DNA of 64,000 nucleotides from NCBI GenBank assembly GCA_951217055.1, contig OX578285.1, positions 56,393,102-56,457,101 of the forward strand, read 5' to 3'. Below are positions 37,621-49,001 of the stretch, in pieces. Source of the stretch: Gerris lacustris. Lineage: Eukaryota > Arthropoda > Insecta > Hemiptera > Gerridae. The translations under genes were made by a program, and so were the position numbers. The notes below the pieces were generated by a model. That model saw nothing but the letters and a program-made list of their open reading frames with translations. It made no database searches and had not been told where the DNA came from. Each line of letters begins with the position of its first letter. Positions within the stretch are counted from its first letter, which is position 1.

Positions 37621-37852
37621 AGTTAAATGGAATGGTTTCCACTCATGCATTACGACAGGAGGTAAACTTCTGTTGAATTATCTCCCGATACTCTGCAGAT
37701 TCCTTGTCTTGAGATTTACCCCTATATAAAAGTTCTTTCATTTCTAAATGGCCTTTTGTCTTTTGTTTGTTATTCATAACAAAATTCCATGTATTCTATA
37801 CACTTACATCGTCAATATGGCTAAACTATAACGAGAGTTCTTAGGCCTGCTT

Positions 37853-37857
<5 letters not shown>

Positions 37858-37883
<26 letters not shown>
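37858..37883. repeat. Poly-A tract
   Basis: A run of about 24 A residues. No source gene is recognisable beside it. Confidence 0.85.
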
Positions 37884-37891
<8 letters not shown>

Positions 37892-38329
37892 TAGTTTGAC
37901 TCTTATAATGCGTTGCTTCACATGTAGGTGACGTAGCTTTCTTCAATGTAGAACTTTGATCATAAACAGTAAAACTTAAAATGTTTCTTTATTTTCTATA
38001 AGCTATGATATTCAATAATATTATCTGGATAGACTATACCTTCATTTTACACTTTTAATAATTTGAAGTATGTACGAGTATCATTTAACTCGATAAAACC
38101 TAGATATTTTGGTATCTAGTCTAACTTTCCTGGGGGGGAGGTGTCTAAAATATCTTGGCCTCGCTCATTCCTTATTAAATATTTTTATTAATAATCAAAT
38201 ATTACATATTAATTGATTTTATAGGTCCTCCAGACATAATATGCTATCTGTCGTAATTCTAAAATAGTATTATCTCTAAATAGATAAATCGCGATTAAAA
38301 AAATCTAGTCAATATTATGAATTTAATTA

Positions 38330-38739
38330 TAAATTTCCTTGAAGTCTATTATTGGTCTTAAGAGTATAAATAAAAACTAAGTTTTCATATCCATTTGCGA
38401 TATTTCAGCCCCACTTGGGCCATTATCAAGCTAAATATAATAATTTATTTATAAGTTAGTAACAACATACACAATAAAACAAAAACAACATAGCAAAACT
38501 AATAACAAACACTAATTGTAACTTAATCTACATAGTTATTTAAGTTATAATTTGTGTTTGTGATTAGTTTTTTTTTTTCTTTCTAAATCATTTATAAGTG
38601 TATGTTGTTACTAACTGTTAATAAATTGTGATTTTTAGCTTGATAATGGCCCAAAAGGGGCTGAAATATTGAAAATGGATGTGAAAACTTAGTTTTTATT
38701 TATACCCTTAAGACCAAAAATAGACATCAAGAAAATTTA
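38330..38739. mobile_element. 410-bp foldback element with decayed hammerhead-like arms
   Basis: Almost the whole element is an imperfect palindrome: the left arm starts 'taaatttccttgaagtctatt' and the right arm is its inverse. Each arm carries TTGATAATGGCCC, loop, GGGGCTGAAATAT, the same layout as the motifs at 1475 and 30582 but with two core changes (CTGANGA to TTGATAA). Central phrases such as 'actaataacaaacact' are also inverted. Confidence 0.8.
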
Positions 38740-38864
38740 ATACATAAATAAAAGAGTAATACACTACTGCAATTATAAATTTATAAACTTTATTTAATAA
38801 TAACAGGTTTACGGGCCTAACTATTCAAATGAATACACTGTGAGTTGCTGTTATAATTGATTAA

Positions 38865-39250
38865 ATGGCTATTACTTACTGATATATACATACAATTAAT
38901 TAAATGGTCATAACTTATTTATTTATACGTATAATTAAATGGCCATTACTTACTGATATATACATACAATTAATTAAATGGCCATAACTTATTTATTTAT
39001 ACATATAATTAAATGGCCATTACTTACTGATATATACATACAATTAATTAAATGACCATAACTTATTTATTTATACATATAATTAAATGGCCATTACTTA
39101 CTGATATATACATACAATTAATTAAATGACCATAACTTACCCATATATACATATAATTAAATGGCCATTACTTTCTGATATATAACTAACTAAATGGTAA
39201 TTACTTTTCTTTTTTTACTGATATACATAAAATTAATTAAATGACTATTG
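38865..39250. repeat. 74-bp AT-rich tandem repeat, about five copies
   Basis: The unit contains 'taaatggccattacttactg' and 'taaatggccataacttattt'; anchors at 38904, 38978 and 39052 are 74 bp apart. The right end degenerates. Confidence 0.9.
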
Positions 39251-39266
39251 CTTACTCATACATATA

Positions 39267-39759
39267 CTACGTTCACACATCGTTTTGAAAGCGTTTCGGA
39301 TCCAATTCGTTTTCAACAAAAAATACAGGTGATCGAAATATTTGTTTTCTAAATCTCGTAACGGTGACGTCACGAGTAAAAACTTCTTTCTTGTTACCTA
39401 ATATGTCCGCGAATTTTTACATTTTATTTTTATTTACAATTTATTAAAAGTTTTTACAGGTTCTTTATAGTATTAACTTTTGTTTAAAAACGTTTTTGCA
39501 GTTTAAAAAAATGAAACGGAAGCTCACGAAAACTTAAAAGCATCAAGAACTTCAAAAGTGGAAAAGAGAAAATAACCTGATATCTCGATCCCCTCCACGA
39601 CCTGTTCATACGAGCGTTTTGAATTTCGATCCCCCGATCCGATCACGTATTTTTGGTGGAGCGGATCTAATCCGATACGATCCGTCGATCTCCGTTCGTA
39701 CAGCGATCGAACTCGCGGATCGTTTGCAAAACTTTTTCCAAAACGATGTGTGAACGTAG
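39267..39759. mobile_element. 493-bp TIR element, CTACGTTCACACATCG ends
   Basis: Ends CTACGTTCACACATCGTTTTG and its inverse are flanked by TA on each side (39265-39266, 39760-39761). The interior is relatively rich in GATCGGATC-type phrases, with no transposase. It could be a PIF/Harbinger or Tc1-like derivative; the short duplication does not decide. Confidence 0.75.
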
Positions 39760-40070
39760 TAATACATATAAAATTAATGGCTTGAATATTTATGTGACTT
39801 TTTTACTACATTTGTTTGAGAAAATAATCATATAAAGTTATGCTTGGAAGTTATGCGAAGTACTAAACAATAATAATTATAGATAAGGAGGTGATCTGTA
39901 ACCTACATAGGACCGATTTCCCGATAGGTGATACATGCTTCCTACTAATGGTCAAATCCATAGATATGTAAAGTGGCACATCCCACAGATATGTAGTTAA
40001 TCCTCTTCGCTATTGGAAAGCAAAGAAAAAAAATAAATACAACAAAGATTTGTTGTTAATGTTGTGTTAA

Positions 40071-41576
40071 AATAGTACATTACGCGTCTAGTGCGGAAAG
40101 TAGCATTTTGCATGCGAGTGTGGAGTTTGCACTCGCGAGGGTAGTAAAACCACACGAGCAAAGCAAAATGCAGTTTTCCCACGAGTTGCATACAGTAGGG
40201 GAGACCGGGGACGGTTGAAACATATTTTACAAAATCGGTTCCTGCAAAAACATTTTAATCTCAATGTATTTGACAGTGGGCCTCAAATGAACTTTAGTTA
40301 TCAGACTAGAAATGGATGAGGTTATATTAAGATTATCTGCATTACAAAAATATTTATAGGCATTTTAAAAATTCAGGAAAAATGTTTCAACCGACCCCAT
40401 ACCAGGGGCGGTTGTAACAGTTATTGGGGTTAGTTGTAACACTATCAGAATAAAGAGAGTTATGTTAGAAATACCTATTTAACGAGTCAAAATCACAGAA
40501 CATGAAGCAAAATAATTGAATAATTGATCGTACGCAGAATAATAGGTGTTCAAGATAATTGAAACAATAATAAATATTCTAAATGTAATTTGTATCATAT
40601 ATTTTGTAGTTCAAGGTTAATTAACATTAAAACTAATAAAATTTGACAAAAGTAAAAAAAAATGATTTAATTTAAATTATTTAAATGAAGCTTAAAGTGT
40701 ATTTGAAAATTGCATACTTTATAGCCAGCTGGTAACTTAATTGTAAACATTGTTACAACCGTACCCAGAACATGTTTTAAAAAAGTTGTCGTCATAACCT
40801 CCGAAATAAACAATTTAGATAAAAAAAGAATTATACCTGTTGAACTTCCATAACCTAAGTTCTTACGTTAAAAACTATCATAACCACAACTATTTTAGTT
40901 TTGGATAAAAATGCAAAAGAGTAGCAACAAAAATACTTACTTTTGGACCTGAAAACACAATACCCCCTCTCAGAAACTTATGATAAACTCGAAACGACAC
41001 CAAACACTAAAGTTCAGATTCCGCCACGGAAGCCGCGTCCCTTTTCCTTGGTTGTTTCCAAATATCGCTAATTTTTCCACCCATTAATTGGGTTGTTTCA
41101 ACCGTACCCTGTTTCAACCGTCCCCGGTCTCCCCTACTTTATCTACGATTTTTGGATTTTAATAATAAATACAGAAAAAAATATTTAATAAACTTCATGT
41201 ATGTAAGTTCGTATTTCTCTTTTGATAAACATGACATTAATTCATTAGTTATATTTTGTGCCGAATTAATTATTTCGGGAGGAGTAGTATTCTTCTCATT
41301 TTCGTCATAATGACATAAATCAATCATTGTTTTTCACTAAAAACTCGATATAAACAGTTAATTTAATTAAACAAACAGCAAATTAGATTTGTTAAATGTA
41401 AACAAACTCGCTAGTCGTGCGTTAAGGTGAAGAATTCTTCTTTTTTACCAGACTAGGACGGGAAAAAAAGGAATTATGAAACGCGCATGCGCATTGAATA
41501 CAAGTATGTAAAGAATCAATTTCTACGCATCTAAACAGAGATACAATGTTTATATTTCGTATTAATCGTAGATAAA
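40071..41576 (-). mobile_element. Nonautonomous Crypton-like element, copy 4, interrupted
   Basis: Reverse copy starting AATAGTACATTACGCG and ending ATCGTAGATAAA, split by the element at 40198-41134. The recombinase-like frame starts at 41327 (minus) and reads ENEKNTTPPEIINSAQNITN, then ELMSCLSKEKYELTYMKF. This is one of the two longest preserved coding remnants of the family. The hairpin near 41432 is degraded. Confidence 0.65.
40198..41134. mobile_element. 937-bp TIR element inserted at TA inside copy 4
   Basis: Perfect ends GGGGAGACCGGGGACGGTTG and inverse, with TA duplicated at 40196-40197 and 41135-41136. Removing the insert restores the host text 'agtactttatctacg' found in the other copies. 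Subterminal phrases 'ggttgtaaca' and 'ggttgaaaca' repeat. No transposase frame. A TA target points to the Tc1/mariner superfamily or a similar integrase type. Confidence 0.9.
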
Positions 41577-42284
41577 AGCGTTTTTGTTTAATATAGATAT
41601 CAATTTAAGCATCGGTATTTATTTTTAAGTTATGACTTACTTGGTCATTTTTAATACGGAGAGAGCTGTCTCTATTGTCATTATACCCGACATAATTATC
41701 TTAACAATATAAGTTATTCTGATGAAAACCGCGGTCTCCAACGAGGGTTAAAGTCAGTAGCACTTAAGAGCGTAAAGTTTCAAGGATCCTTGAAGATGAC
41801 GAATGTTCAGCGTCGTAGTTTTAATTTGAAGCGACAAAAGAACTCATCATAATGAAGTTGGGTTCACTGCTTTACTTTGAGACCAGAATTAACTCGAGAG
41901 AAAAACAAAAACTTGATTGTTTTGATTAAACCAACTAAGGGGGTCTGCACATGATAATAGTATAAGCATGTAATTTCATTTTCAATTGTAATAAGAGATA
42001 TTCAAGTATGATAGTGTAGATTTAGTCTTAATTAGTTTTTTTCTATACCATGATTTTATGCTCCTTATTCATAGTTAATTATAAAACACAATAAAGTATA
42101 TTAAAAAAAAAAAAAAAAAAATTGCGAATTTAAATCATTCACTCACAGCTTGTTTTACTATTTACATCTTCCATTATAAATTCACTGATGAGTTTACTAT
42201 TCACATGTTCCATTATAAATTCACAGATGGTATCTTACTAAAGGTGTACCTAACCTTTACTAAAATATTTGCTTTTTTTTCTTT
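41577..42284. other. Intron 2 DNA, nothing recognised
   Basis: AT-rich, with an A-tract near 42102-42121 and a two-copy duplication of 'ttccattataaattcac(t/a)gatg' around 42168-42230. Confidence 0.45.
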
Positions 42285-42840
42285 CTTTTTAGTGTTAAAA
42301 CCAAAAAAAGAAATCCTTATAGTTTTGTTCCTGTGGCTTGCTGTCACTCTGTACGGTTCCAATAACTTTTGAATCAAAAGAGATAAAAACATGAAACTTT
42401 CCAGCTTTAAAGATCGTTCTGACGCGCACAAAGGAAAAATATAGCTAACTCAAAATTATCAGCTGTTCAAATTCAAAATGGCAGATAATTCACGTCACGC
42501 GAAAAAAAATAATGTTTTTTTAAATTTTGAGTGGGATATCAAATGAAAGGTACAGAAGAGTAGATTACAAAAATATGTAACATTTGTGGATAGTGTGGTT
42601 ATTAAAACTGTAAAAAAAAAAAATATGCAAAATATGAGGTCTGCTGGGTGAAAGAAAAAATATGAATGCCAATTTGATCTAATTAACTGGGAATCCAAAA
42701 TAGCGATTAATTCCTGTCATGGGGAATAATATTTTTTTTAAATTTGGAGTGGGGTATCAAATGAAAGGTATTGAAGAGAAGAATACAAAAATATATAACA
42801 CTTGTGGATAGTGTTTAATTTTTCGTGCCATTTTGGTCTA
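42285..42840. repeat. Relative of the AGGGTCCGTAGGC element, ends not found
   Basis: The phrase 'gggatatcaaatgaaaggtac' with 'gattacaaaaatatgtaaca' and 'tttgtggatagtg' following occurs twice (near 42530 and 42750). It matches the interior of the element at 16289-16958. A left phrase 'gctgtcactctgtacggttcc' is typical of such elements. Boundaries are uncertain. Confidence 0.5.
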
Positions 42841-43317
42841 AAAACATAACACAAACATAACACAAAATTTTGCTTTTCTTTTTTTATATTTAGGTATTTA
42901 TATTTTTTTAAGCTTAAGTGAGTTCTTAATATGAGAGTTTTTTGTCTAACTATAAGTGCGATAATACATTCAAGATGGCGGCCAATATGTCGGACGACAA
43001 AACGAATAGTTTTCGTTATGCATGATACATGTTATATATAGTTTCTTGAAGAGTTAAAACAAGAGTATGTAACTAATATTAAAACGTTTTAATTTTTTGC
43101 CGGCATTTTTAATACAAATGTGATCGAAGTGAGGTTATTAAACAAAATTGAATGCTTATATGGCATGTTACATATAATTCGAAATCTCTTTTCAGGTAGA
43201 TTAAGAATATGTAAGTTTTTCCTGAAAAATGGTTCATGATCCACGCGAATTATTTATGCACCGCATCATCATAAATATAGTTTCGCTTAGTTTGTCCCTT
43301 TTCTAGTGTATCAGTAG

Positions 43318-43795
43318 TATTGCTTCCGAGCTTACCGAAGGTAACGGAAGCATTGTGTTCACTTTTGAGAACGAAAAACTTTTATGACTCCGATTTTAAA
43401 AATTCCAAGACAAAAATCCGTTTCAGACATCAGGGAACATTTTTGGTCTCGCGTCTGTCTGTCTGTCTGTCTGTCTGTGTGTCCGTGAATTATGAAACGT
43501 GTGACGATAACTTGAGTAAATGTCAACCGATTTTGATCAAATTTGGTAGAGATGTTCATTTTACCAATGCCCAGGACGAGTTCATTGGACAAAATTATCC
43601 GTCCAAGCGTTCACGAGCAACGCTCGCGTAAACGTGAACTTCAAATTTAAAATTGGAATTTTAGGTCGGGAAGAAAATCTAACTTCATCTATTCAATGAG
43701 ACAAACATTTTTTACAAATACAATTTTTTAGTAAAGCCAACAGCGACACCGCTATGAAGTGTTAAAGATCGCTAAAACTATTAATAGTTTTAACA
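43318..43795 (+). mobile_element. TIR element with GTCT repeat, copy D (diverged)
   Basis: Shares with copies A-C the (GTCT)n run at 43453-43478, 'gtgacgataacttgagtaaa', 'gagcaacgctcgcgtaaacgt' and 'acagcgacaccgctatgaag'. The left end differs ('gcttccgagcttaccgaagg'), so this may be a sister family. Confidence 0.6.
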
Positions 43796-43833
43796 CAATA
43801 AACAATATAACAATAAAGTAATATAACAATAAT

Positions 43834-44277
43834 TTTAATAATGCTGTATTTTAACTTGGGTCTGCAGGGGTTATAAAAACACTTTTTTATACATAAAAAA
43901 GGTGATATTTCATCCCTTAATTGGGATATCTTCAAACCTTGTTTTGAAGTCAATGATACATTTTTAAAAAATTCTTCACCAATAAATTGGTAAAAAGTCT
44001 AAAAATCAGGTTATACTATCTGATGTGAGTCAGTAGGGCTCAATCAACTGACTCTTGAGTCAGTCGATTGAGCCCTACTGACTCACATCAGATAGTATAA
44101 CCTGATTTTTAGACTTTTTACCAATTTATTGGTGAAGAATTTTTTAAAAATGTATCATTGACTTCAAAACAAGGTTTGAAGATATCCCAATTAAGGGATG
44201 AAATATCACCTTTTTTATGTATAAAAAAGTGTTTTTATAACCCCTGCAGACCCAAGTTAAAATACAGCATTATTAAA
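43834..44277. repeat. 444-bp near-perfect palindrome
   Basis: Left arm 43834-44055 and right arm 44056-44277 are reverse complements. I saw only two mismatches, both within 10 bp of the centre (44055/44056 and 44046/44065). Ends are TTTAATAATGCTG and its inverse. The lack of a spacer and the near identity mean it is young, actively homogenised, or an inverted-duplication artefact. No coding capacity. Confidence 0.93.
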
Positions 44278-44385
44278 TATAAAGGGGACAGCAAAAGTAA
44301 AAAAGAATAATTTTAATGTTAATATAACAATAATGTACATGATAGGATGCGAGGAAGCTTTGTGCCACACTAATTGGCAGTCTAC

Positions 44386-45340
44386 TTTTTGTTGGGTCGT
44401 TAAGGGTGAATAAAGTAATAAACTTTTTTTATCTACATAAACTCTTGGCTATATTTCGCCAAAACGTAGTCAAGAAGTGGAGAAATGTAAAAAATTATAT
44501 AAAATATAAAAAAAAATGTGAAAAATCCAATTATATGGAAGATACTATATGTATAAAATTACGAGACTTCAACACTACCGGTTCGTTGTAAATGTATTAA
44601 AAAAACCTAAGTATCCAGTATAGGGGAGAGTCGGACAAAACCGGGTACCTAATCTATAAACTGTAATAGAAAACTTTCTATGAGAAAGAGATCAATAAAC
44701 CAAAGTTTTTCAGTTGCCATATTTATTCATTAATACCATATTATTATTTCGTTGCTTTGATATTAACACAATATTTTTAAAACACACCTTGGTACCCGGT
44801 TTGACCCAACAGTTACTTGTTGAGTTTAATACGGCATAGACAGGTTAGGCGTCGCTCTAGATGTATGAAAAGAAAGTGAAAATATCCAGTAATATATGCT
44901 TAATTAACGTGTGCACTTACCTTTTTCTTTGAGAAAATGTTATAGCAATCGAAACTCAGTAGACAAATGCAACAACATTAAACACTTTTTCACTAAAATC
45001 TTAAAAAATTGCTCTAACTACGAAAACACGTGATACCGATGCTGTCGTTCTCTCCAACTGCACGGAGTGGCTAGCGCTAATAGCAACATTGTTTATCGGC
45101 AGATATGAGTACTAATCAGTGAGATATCGAGGTACCCGGTTTCACCCGCCTACCCGGTTTTGTCCGACTCTCCCCTATATATTATATAAAATCATGTCAA
45201 ATTTCTGTCATCTTGTAATATCCGTCGATTGATGTAGAATAATGATGTTTTCAGGTACGTATATGCCTCGGTGCAGGCGAAATATAGCCAAAAAAAAGTT
45301 GATGACTTTATTCACCCTTAACCACCCAACAAAAAAACGA
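44386..45340. mobile_element. Foldback element, host of nested TIR element
   Basis: Left arm (about 44390-44460, 'gttgggtcgttaagggtgaataaagt...ttggctatatttcgcc') is inverted at about 45275-45332. The inner arm end reads GGCGAAATATAGCC, the same string that ends the motif at 30582. At 45265 it is preceded by GCCT, a loop and AGGC, but no CTGANGA core is present. Confidence 0.7.
44623..45175. mobile_element. 553-bp TIR element with TA duplication
   Basis: Perfect ends GGGGAGAGTCGGACAAAACC and inverse, with TA at 44621-44622 and 45176-45177. Subterminal GGTACCCGGTTT/AAACCGGGTACC repeats are present. It shares the GGGGAG start and TA target with the element at 40198, so the two are probably distant relatives. 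No transposase frame. Confidence 0.9.
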
Positions 45341-45705
45341 CTGATATAAATATAGAGTTAATTAAATGATTAAATGTCTTTAATCTTTTGTAATTATACA
45401 TTTACTATAAAATATCAATAATAGATTTGTCCAGAAGAACTTGGTAATACGGAGTATGAGACATGTTTTCCAATGCAGCGGAGAACCGGTTGCTCCGGTG
45501 TCTGAATGTCATATATGTGTCGTTCACTCTTATTCTCAATGTCGCCACTTTTTATCTTTTTCAAATCGGAAACATCATGCTACGACCATTCCAAGTCTTC
45601 TTACACTGAATAATCTTAAAATAGATGTTTAGCGGCTTTCCATGCTCGGTAACTTTCAAGATCTGCATAAAAGTCAAATTCCTCGAATCTTTACTAACAA
45701 TTGAA

Positions 45706-46480
45706 TAGGTGAGTAAGATAAAATCCGAATTCTTCTTGCAAATGTTTAATCTAGAGAATACAACTGCTGAGTTAGTCCTTAACTTCGACTAGGCAAGTAG
45801 GATAAAATCCGAATTCTTTTTGCAAATATTTAAGCCATAGAATACAGCTACTGAGTTAGTCCTTAACTTCGACTAGGCAAGTAAGATAAAGTCCGAATTC
45901 TTTTTGCAAATATTTAAGCTATAGACTGCAACTACTGAGTCAGTCCTTAACTTCGACTAGGCAAGTAAGATAAAGTCCGAATTCTTTTTGCAAATATTTA
46001 AGCTATAGACTACAACTACTGAGTCAGTCCTTAACTTCGACTAGGCAAGTAAGATAGAATCCGAATTATTTTTGCAAATATTTAAGCTATAGACTTCAAC
46101 TACTGAGTCAGTCCTTAACTTCGACTAGGCAAGTAAGATAAAGTCCGAATTCTTTTTGCAAATATTTAAGCTATAGACTACAACTACTGAGTCAGTCCTT
46201 AACTTCGACTAGGCAAGTAGGATAAAATCCGAATTCTTTTTGCAAATATTTAAGCTATAGACTACAACTACTGAGTCAGTCCTTAACTTCGACTAGGCAA
46301 GTAGGATAAAATCCGAATTCTTTTGGCAAATATTTAAGCTATAGACTGCAACTACTGAGTCAGTCCTTAACTTCGACTAGGCAAGTAAGATAAAGTCCGA
46401 ATTCTTTTTGCAAATATTTAAGCTATAGACTACAGCTACTGAGTTAGTCATTAACTTCGACTAGGCGTGTAAGATAAAAT
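45706..46480. repeat. 84-bp tandem repeat, about nine copies
   Basis: The unit contains 'aagtccgaattctttttgca', 'aatatttaagctatagacta' and 'cttaacttcgactaggcaag'. Anchors at 45781, 45865, 45949, 46033 and onward are exactly 84 bp apart. The first unit is diverged; the last runs into the microsatellite. Confidence 0.96.
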
Positions 46481-46485
46481 CGGTG

Positions 46486-46651
<166 letters not shown>

Positions 46652-46761
46652 CTACTACTACTACTAACTACGTTCATCAAACTCAATTTCTCAATCAGAA
46701 AAGCCTATGTGAATAATATGAACAAATTATAATATGTACATACTATATGAACATACTCCAT

Positions 46762-46990
46762 GATGATAATTATAAATAAACTGTGTATATATACGATTCA
46801 TTTCAGTCTATATATACGATTCACTGAAGATAGTCGAAAGACTGAAACGATCGTCTGATTTTTATATTTATGTTAATTGTGGTTAGGCTAAAATATATAT
46901 ATTTTAACTTGAACAACGTGAGACTTATTCAAGAGTTAATTATCATCATGTTCGATTACCACAAAATATCGGCCAACACAACAAATTTTT
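46762..46990 (+). mobile_element. 229-bp retroposon-like insert carrying hammerhead-like motif
   Basis: A perfect 14-bp direct repeat TGAACATACTCCAT (46748-46761 and 46991-47004) flanks the insert, as expected for target-primed retroposition. The insert begins GATGATAATTATAAATAA, repeated inverted near 46920-46948. At 46821-46858 it reads TCA, CTGAAGA, T, AGTC, GAAA, GACT, GAA, ACGATCGT, C, TGA. The TCA/TGA outer stem, the AGTC/GACT inner stem with a GAAA loop, and the 8-base palindrome ACGATCGT before a C give a minimal hammerhead layout. No protein is encoded. Confidence 0.6.
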
Positions 46991-47004
46991 TGAACATACT
47001 CCAT

Positions 47005-47404
47005 TGTAACGTTAAAGAAATCATTATTTAGTAGCGCGTCATTTTTAGGTAGCGCTTATAACAGCGAATACATTTTAATTTAATTTAAAGTGTTATTATA
47101 TTGAGTCTAGACGAAATGAGATCTGGAAAGCTGCTTGTGACATATTTTTTCAGTCAGTTTATTAAAAGTTTTTTTCATTCATAATAAAAATAGCATTTTT
47201 TACCTCGTAAACATTTAGTAACATGTGTATTAGTTAAATAACTTCTATACTAAGAATCACATGCGTAACTTAAGTAACGCTGGTAATTTATAAATAAATG
47301 ACTATTGTGAAAATCTTAGAGATTTAAATTTTCTATGAACTATTTGTTTTACAAGTTATTTTGACGAATCTCCTTACTCGAATTGTAACCCGTTAGTTTA
47401 TTAT
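47005..47404. other. Intron 2 DNA, nothing recognised
   Basis: AT-rich, no repeat or coding signal. Confidence 0.45.
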
Positions 47405-47983
47405 TTTATCTACGATTGATACGAAATATAAACATTATTATCTCTGTTTAGATGCGTAGAAAGTGATTATTTATGTACTTGTATTCATTGCGCATGCGCG
47501 TCTCATAGTTCTCAAGAATTCCTCTTCTTTACCAGGCTAGTGCGGTAAAGAAGTGGAATTCTTCAGCTTTACGCATGATTAGCGAGTTTGTTTACATTTA
47601 ACAAAACTAATTTGCTATTCTTTTATTGAAGTAACTGTTTATATCGAGTTTTTAGTGAAAAACAATGAATGAATCAAGTGGCTTTGACGAAAATGTAGAG
47701 AATAATACTCCTCCAGAAATAATTAATTCGGCAAAAAATACAACTCAAGATTAATTCCATCTTTATCAAGAGAAGAGATACGAACTTACATACAGCAAGC
47801 TTATTTCTTTCTGTATTTATTATTTAAATCTAACAATCGTAGATAAAGTACGGTACGCAACTTGTGCGAAAACGGCATTTTGCATTGCTCGTGTGGTTTT
47901 ACTACCCTCGCTGTCGCTCGGGTGCAAACTCCACACTCGCATGCAAAATGCTACTTTTCGCACTCGACGCGTAATGTACTATT
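47405..47983 (+). mobile_element. Nonautonomous Crypton-like element, copy 5
   Basis: Complete in layout: left end TTTATCTACGATTGATACG, degraded hairpin near 47512-47566, ATG at 47665 opening a short frame with FDENVENNTPPEIINSAKNT, and the right foldback unit ending GTAATGTACTATT. The frame stops just where the RYELTY-like segment should follow; the hairpin has a mismatch. Confidence 0.7.
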
Positions 47984-48755
47984 TCGAGTTTGTTTTCATT
48001 GTTTATCCTATTTTATGTTTCTTTTTTATGTTTTATGTCCTATATTATGTTATAATTACGTTTTCGTTATGAGAAATTGAAGCAATACTCTAGTTTATAG
48101 ATGTGATCATTGGTTATTGAATACACACAGAGTTTTGTTGTAAAGTCGAGTTACTGGAAATCTGACATCTTATCCAGGCTTCACGGTTTGTTTTAATTAT
48201 AGAAGTCAGAGTAGTGTCCCGACAGTGACGATTCACCCCGAAATAATTTTTAATTGCTAATCTAAGGCAACCACATTTATTCCAATAAAAATAAATGTTT
48301 GTTTTGATTTGTTAGTCTTCAAATATATATAATAACTTATCTAAATAAATTTACTTTTAATTCTAAATTACAAAATGAATGCCGTTGCCACGGGCTTTAC
48401 GGCTCGTAGATTATAAACGAATCTCATCTGGTTCGGTATTAATAATAATTACACTTCTTTTATTAACCTTCTAAATCAAGTTAATGGTATAGAATTTGTA
48501 CACTTATCTCTAACTACAACGTTTAAAAAGGGTTCCCTTAATTATTTAAAAAAAAAAAAAATTAGTCCGAAGTCCGAGAAAACTCAGACAAACTTTCTCA
48601 GATACGAGTTCATAATTACTTAGCCCAGTGTTTTCCATTTATTAGTTTATGTAGCTGCATTTAATTATTATTGAAAATGTATCATAAAAATAACATTTTA
48701 CACAAAAATAGCTTCTCCTCTGCGGGGAATCGAATCCGACCTCTCTCCGTCCGCG
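47984..48755. other. Intron 2 DNA, nothing recognised
   Basis: AT-rich DNA with a short A-run near 48549-48561. A degraded tRNA-like B-box (minus, GGATTCGATTCCCC around 48725-48739) suggests the edge of an old SINE. Confidence 0.4.
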
Positions 48756-48761
48756 TAATAC

Positions 48762-48874
48762 TATTTTCTGAGGAACTAGATTTTTCCCGGGAAAACGGCT
48801 TAAATCTTCACACAAATTATGTAATGAACAATTCACCGGTTCAGGCTGTTCTAAAGCAGCATTCTTCAGATAAT
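48762..48874 (-). other. Putative minus-strand exon, downstream
   Basis: On the minus strand a strong acceptor (CTTTGTTTGCAG) is followed by an open stretch YLKNAALEQPEPVNCSLHN then LCEDLSRFPGKNLVPQ. Codon usage looks coding-like and there is no recognisable family. A weak donor GTATTA follows after about 113 nt. The frame needs an upstream exon ending one base into a codon, which the candidate at 49002-49070 does not provide. It could be a noncoding, decayed or misassembled exon. Confidence 0.3.
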
Positions 48875-49001
48875 CTGCAAACAAAGTAACAGACTTAAAC
48901 TTAAGGCATAATGTAAGGAAGGAAAAAAGTTAAAACAGTAATTAATTTAAAAATAAGTAAAAAAACAACAAAATAACTGAAATGAATGGAATGGAAAATA
49001 C

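Noticed and set aside
48725..48790. Complete tRNA gene on the minus strand
   Set aside because: Only a B-box-like GGATTCGATTCCCC is convincing; no A-box or acceptor stem pairs. At most it is an old SINE remnant.
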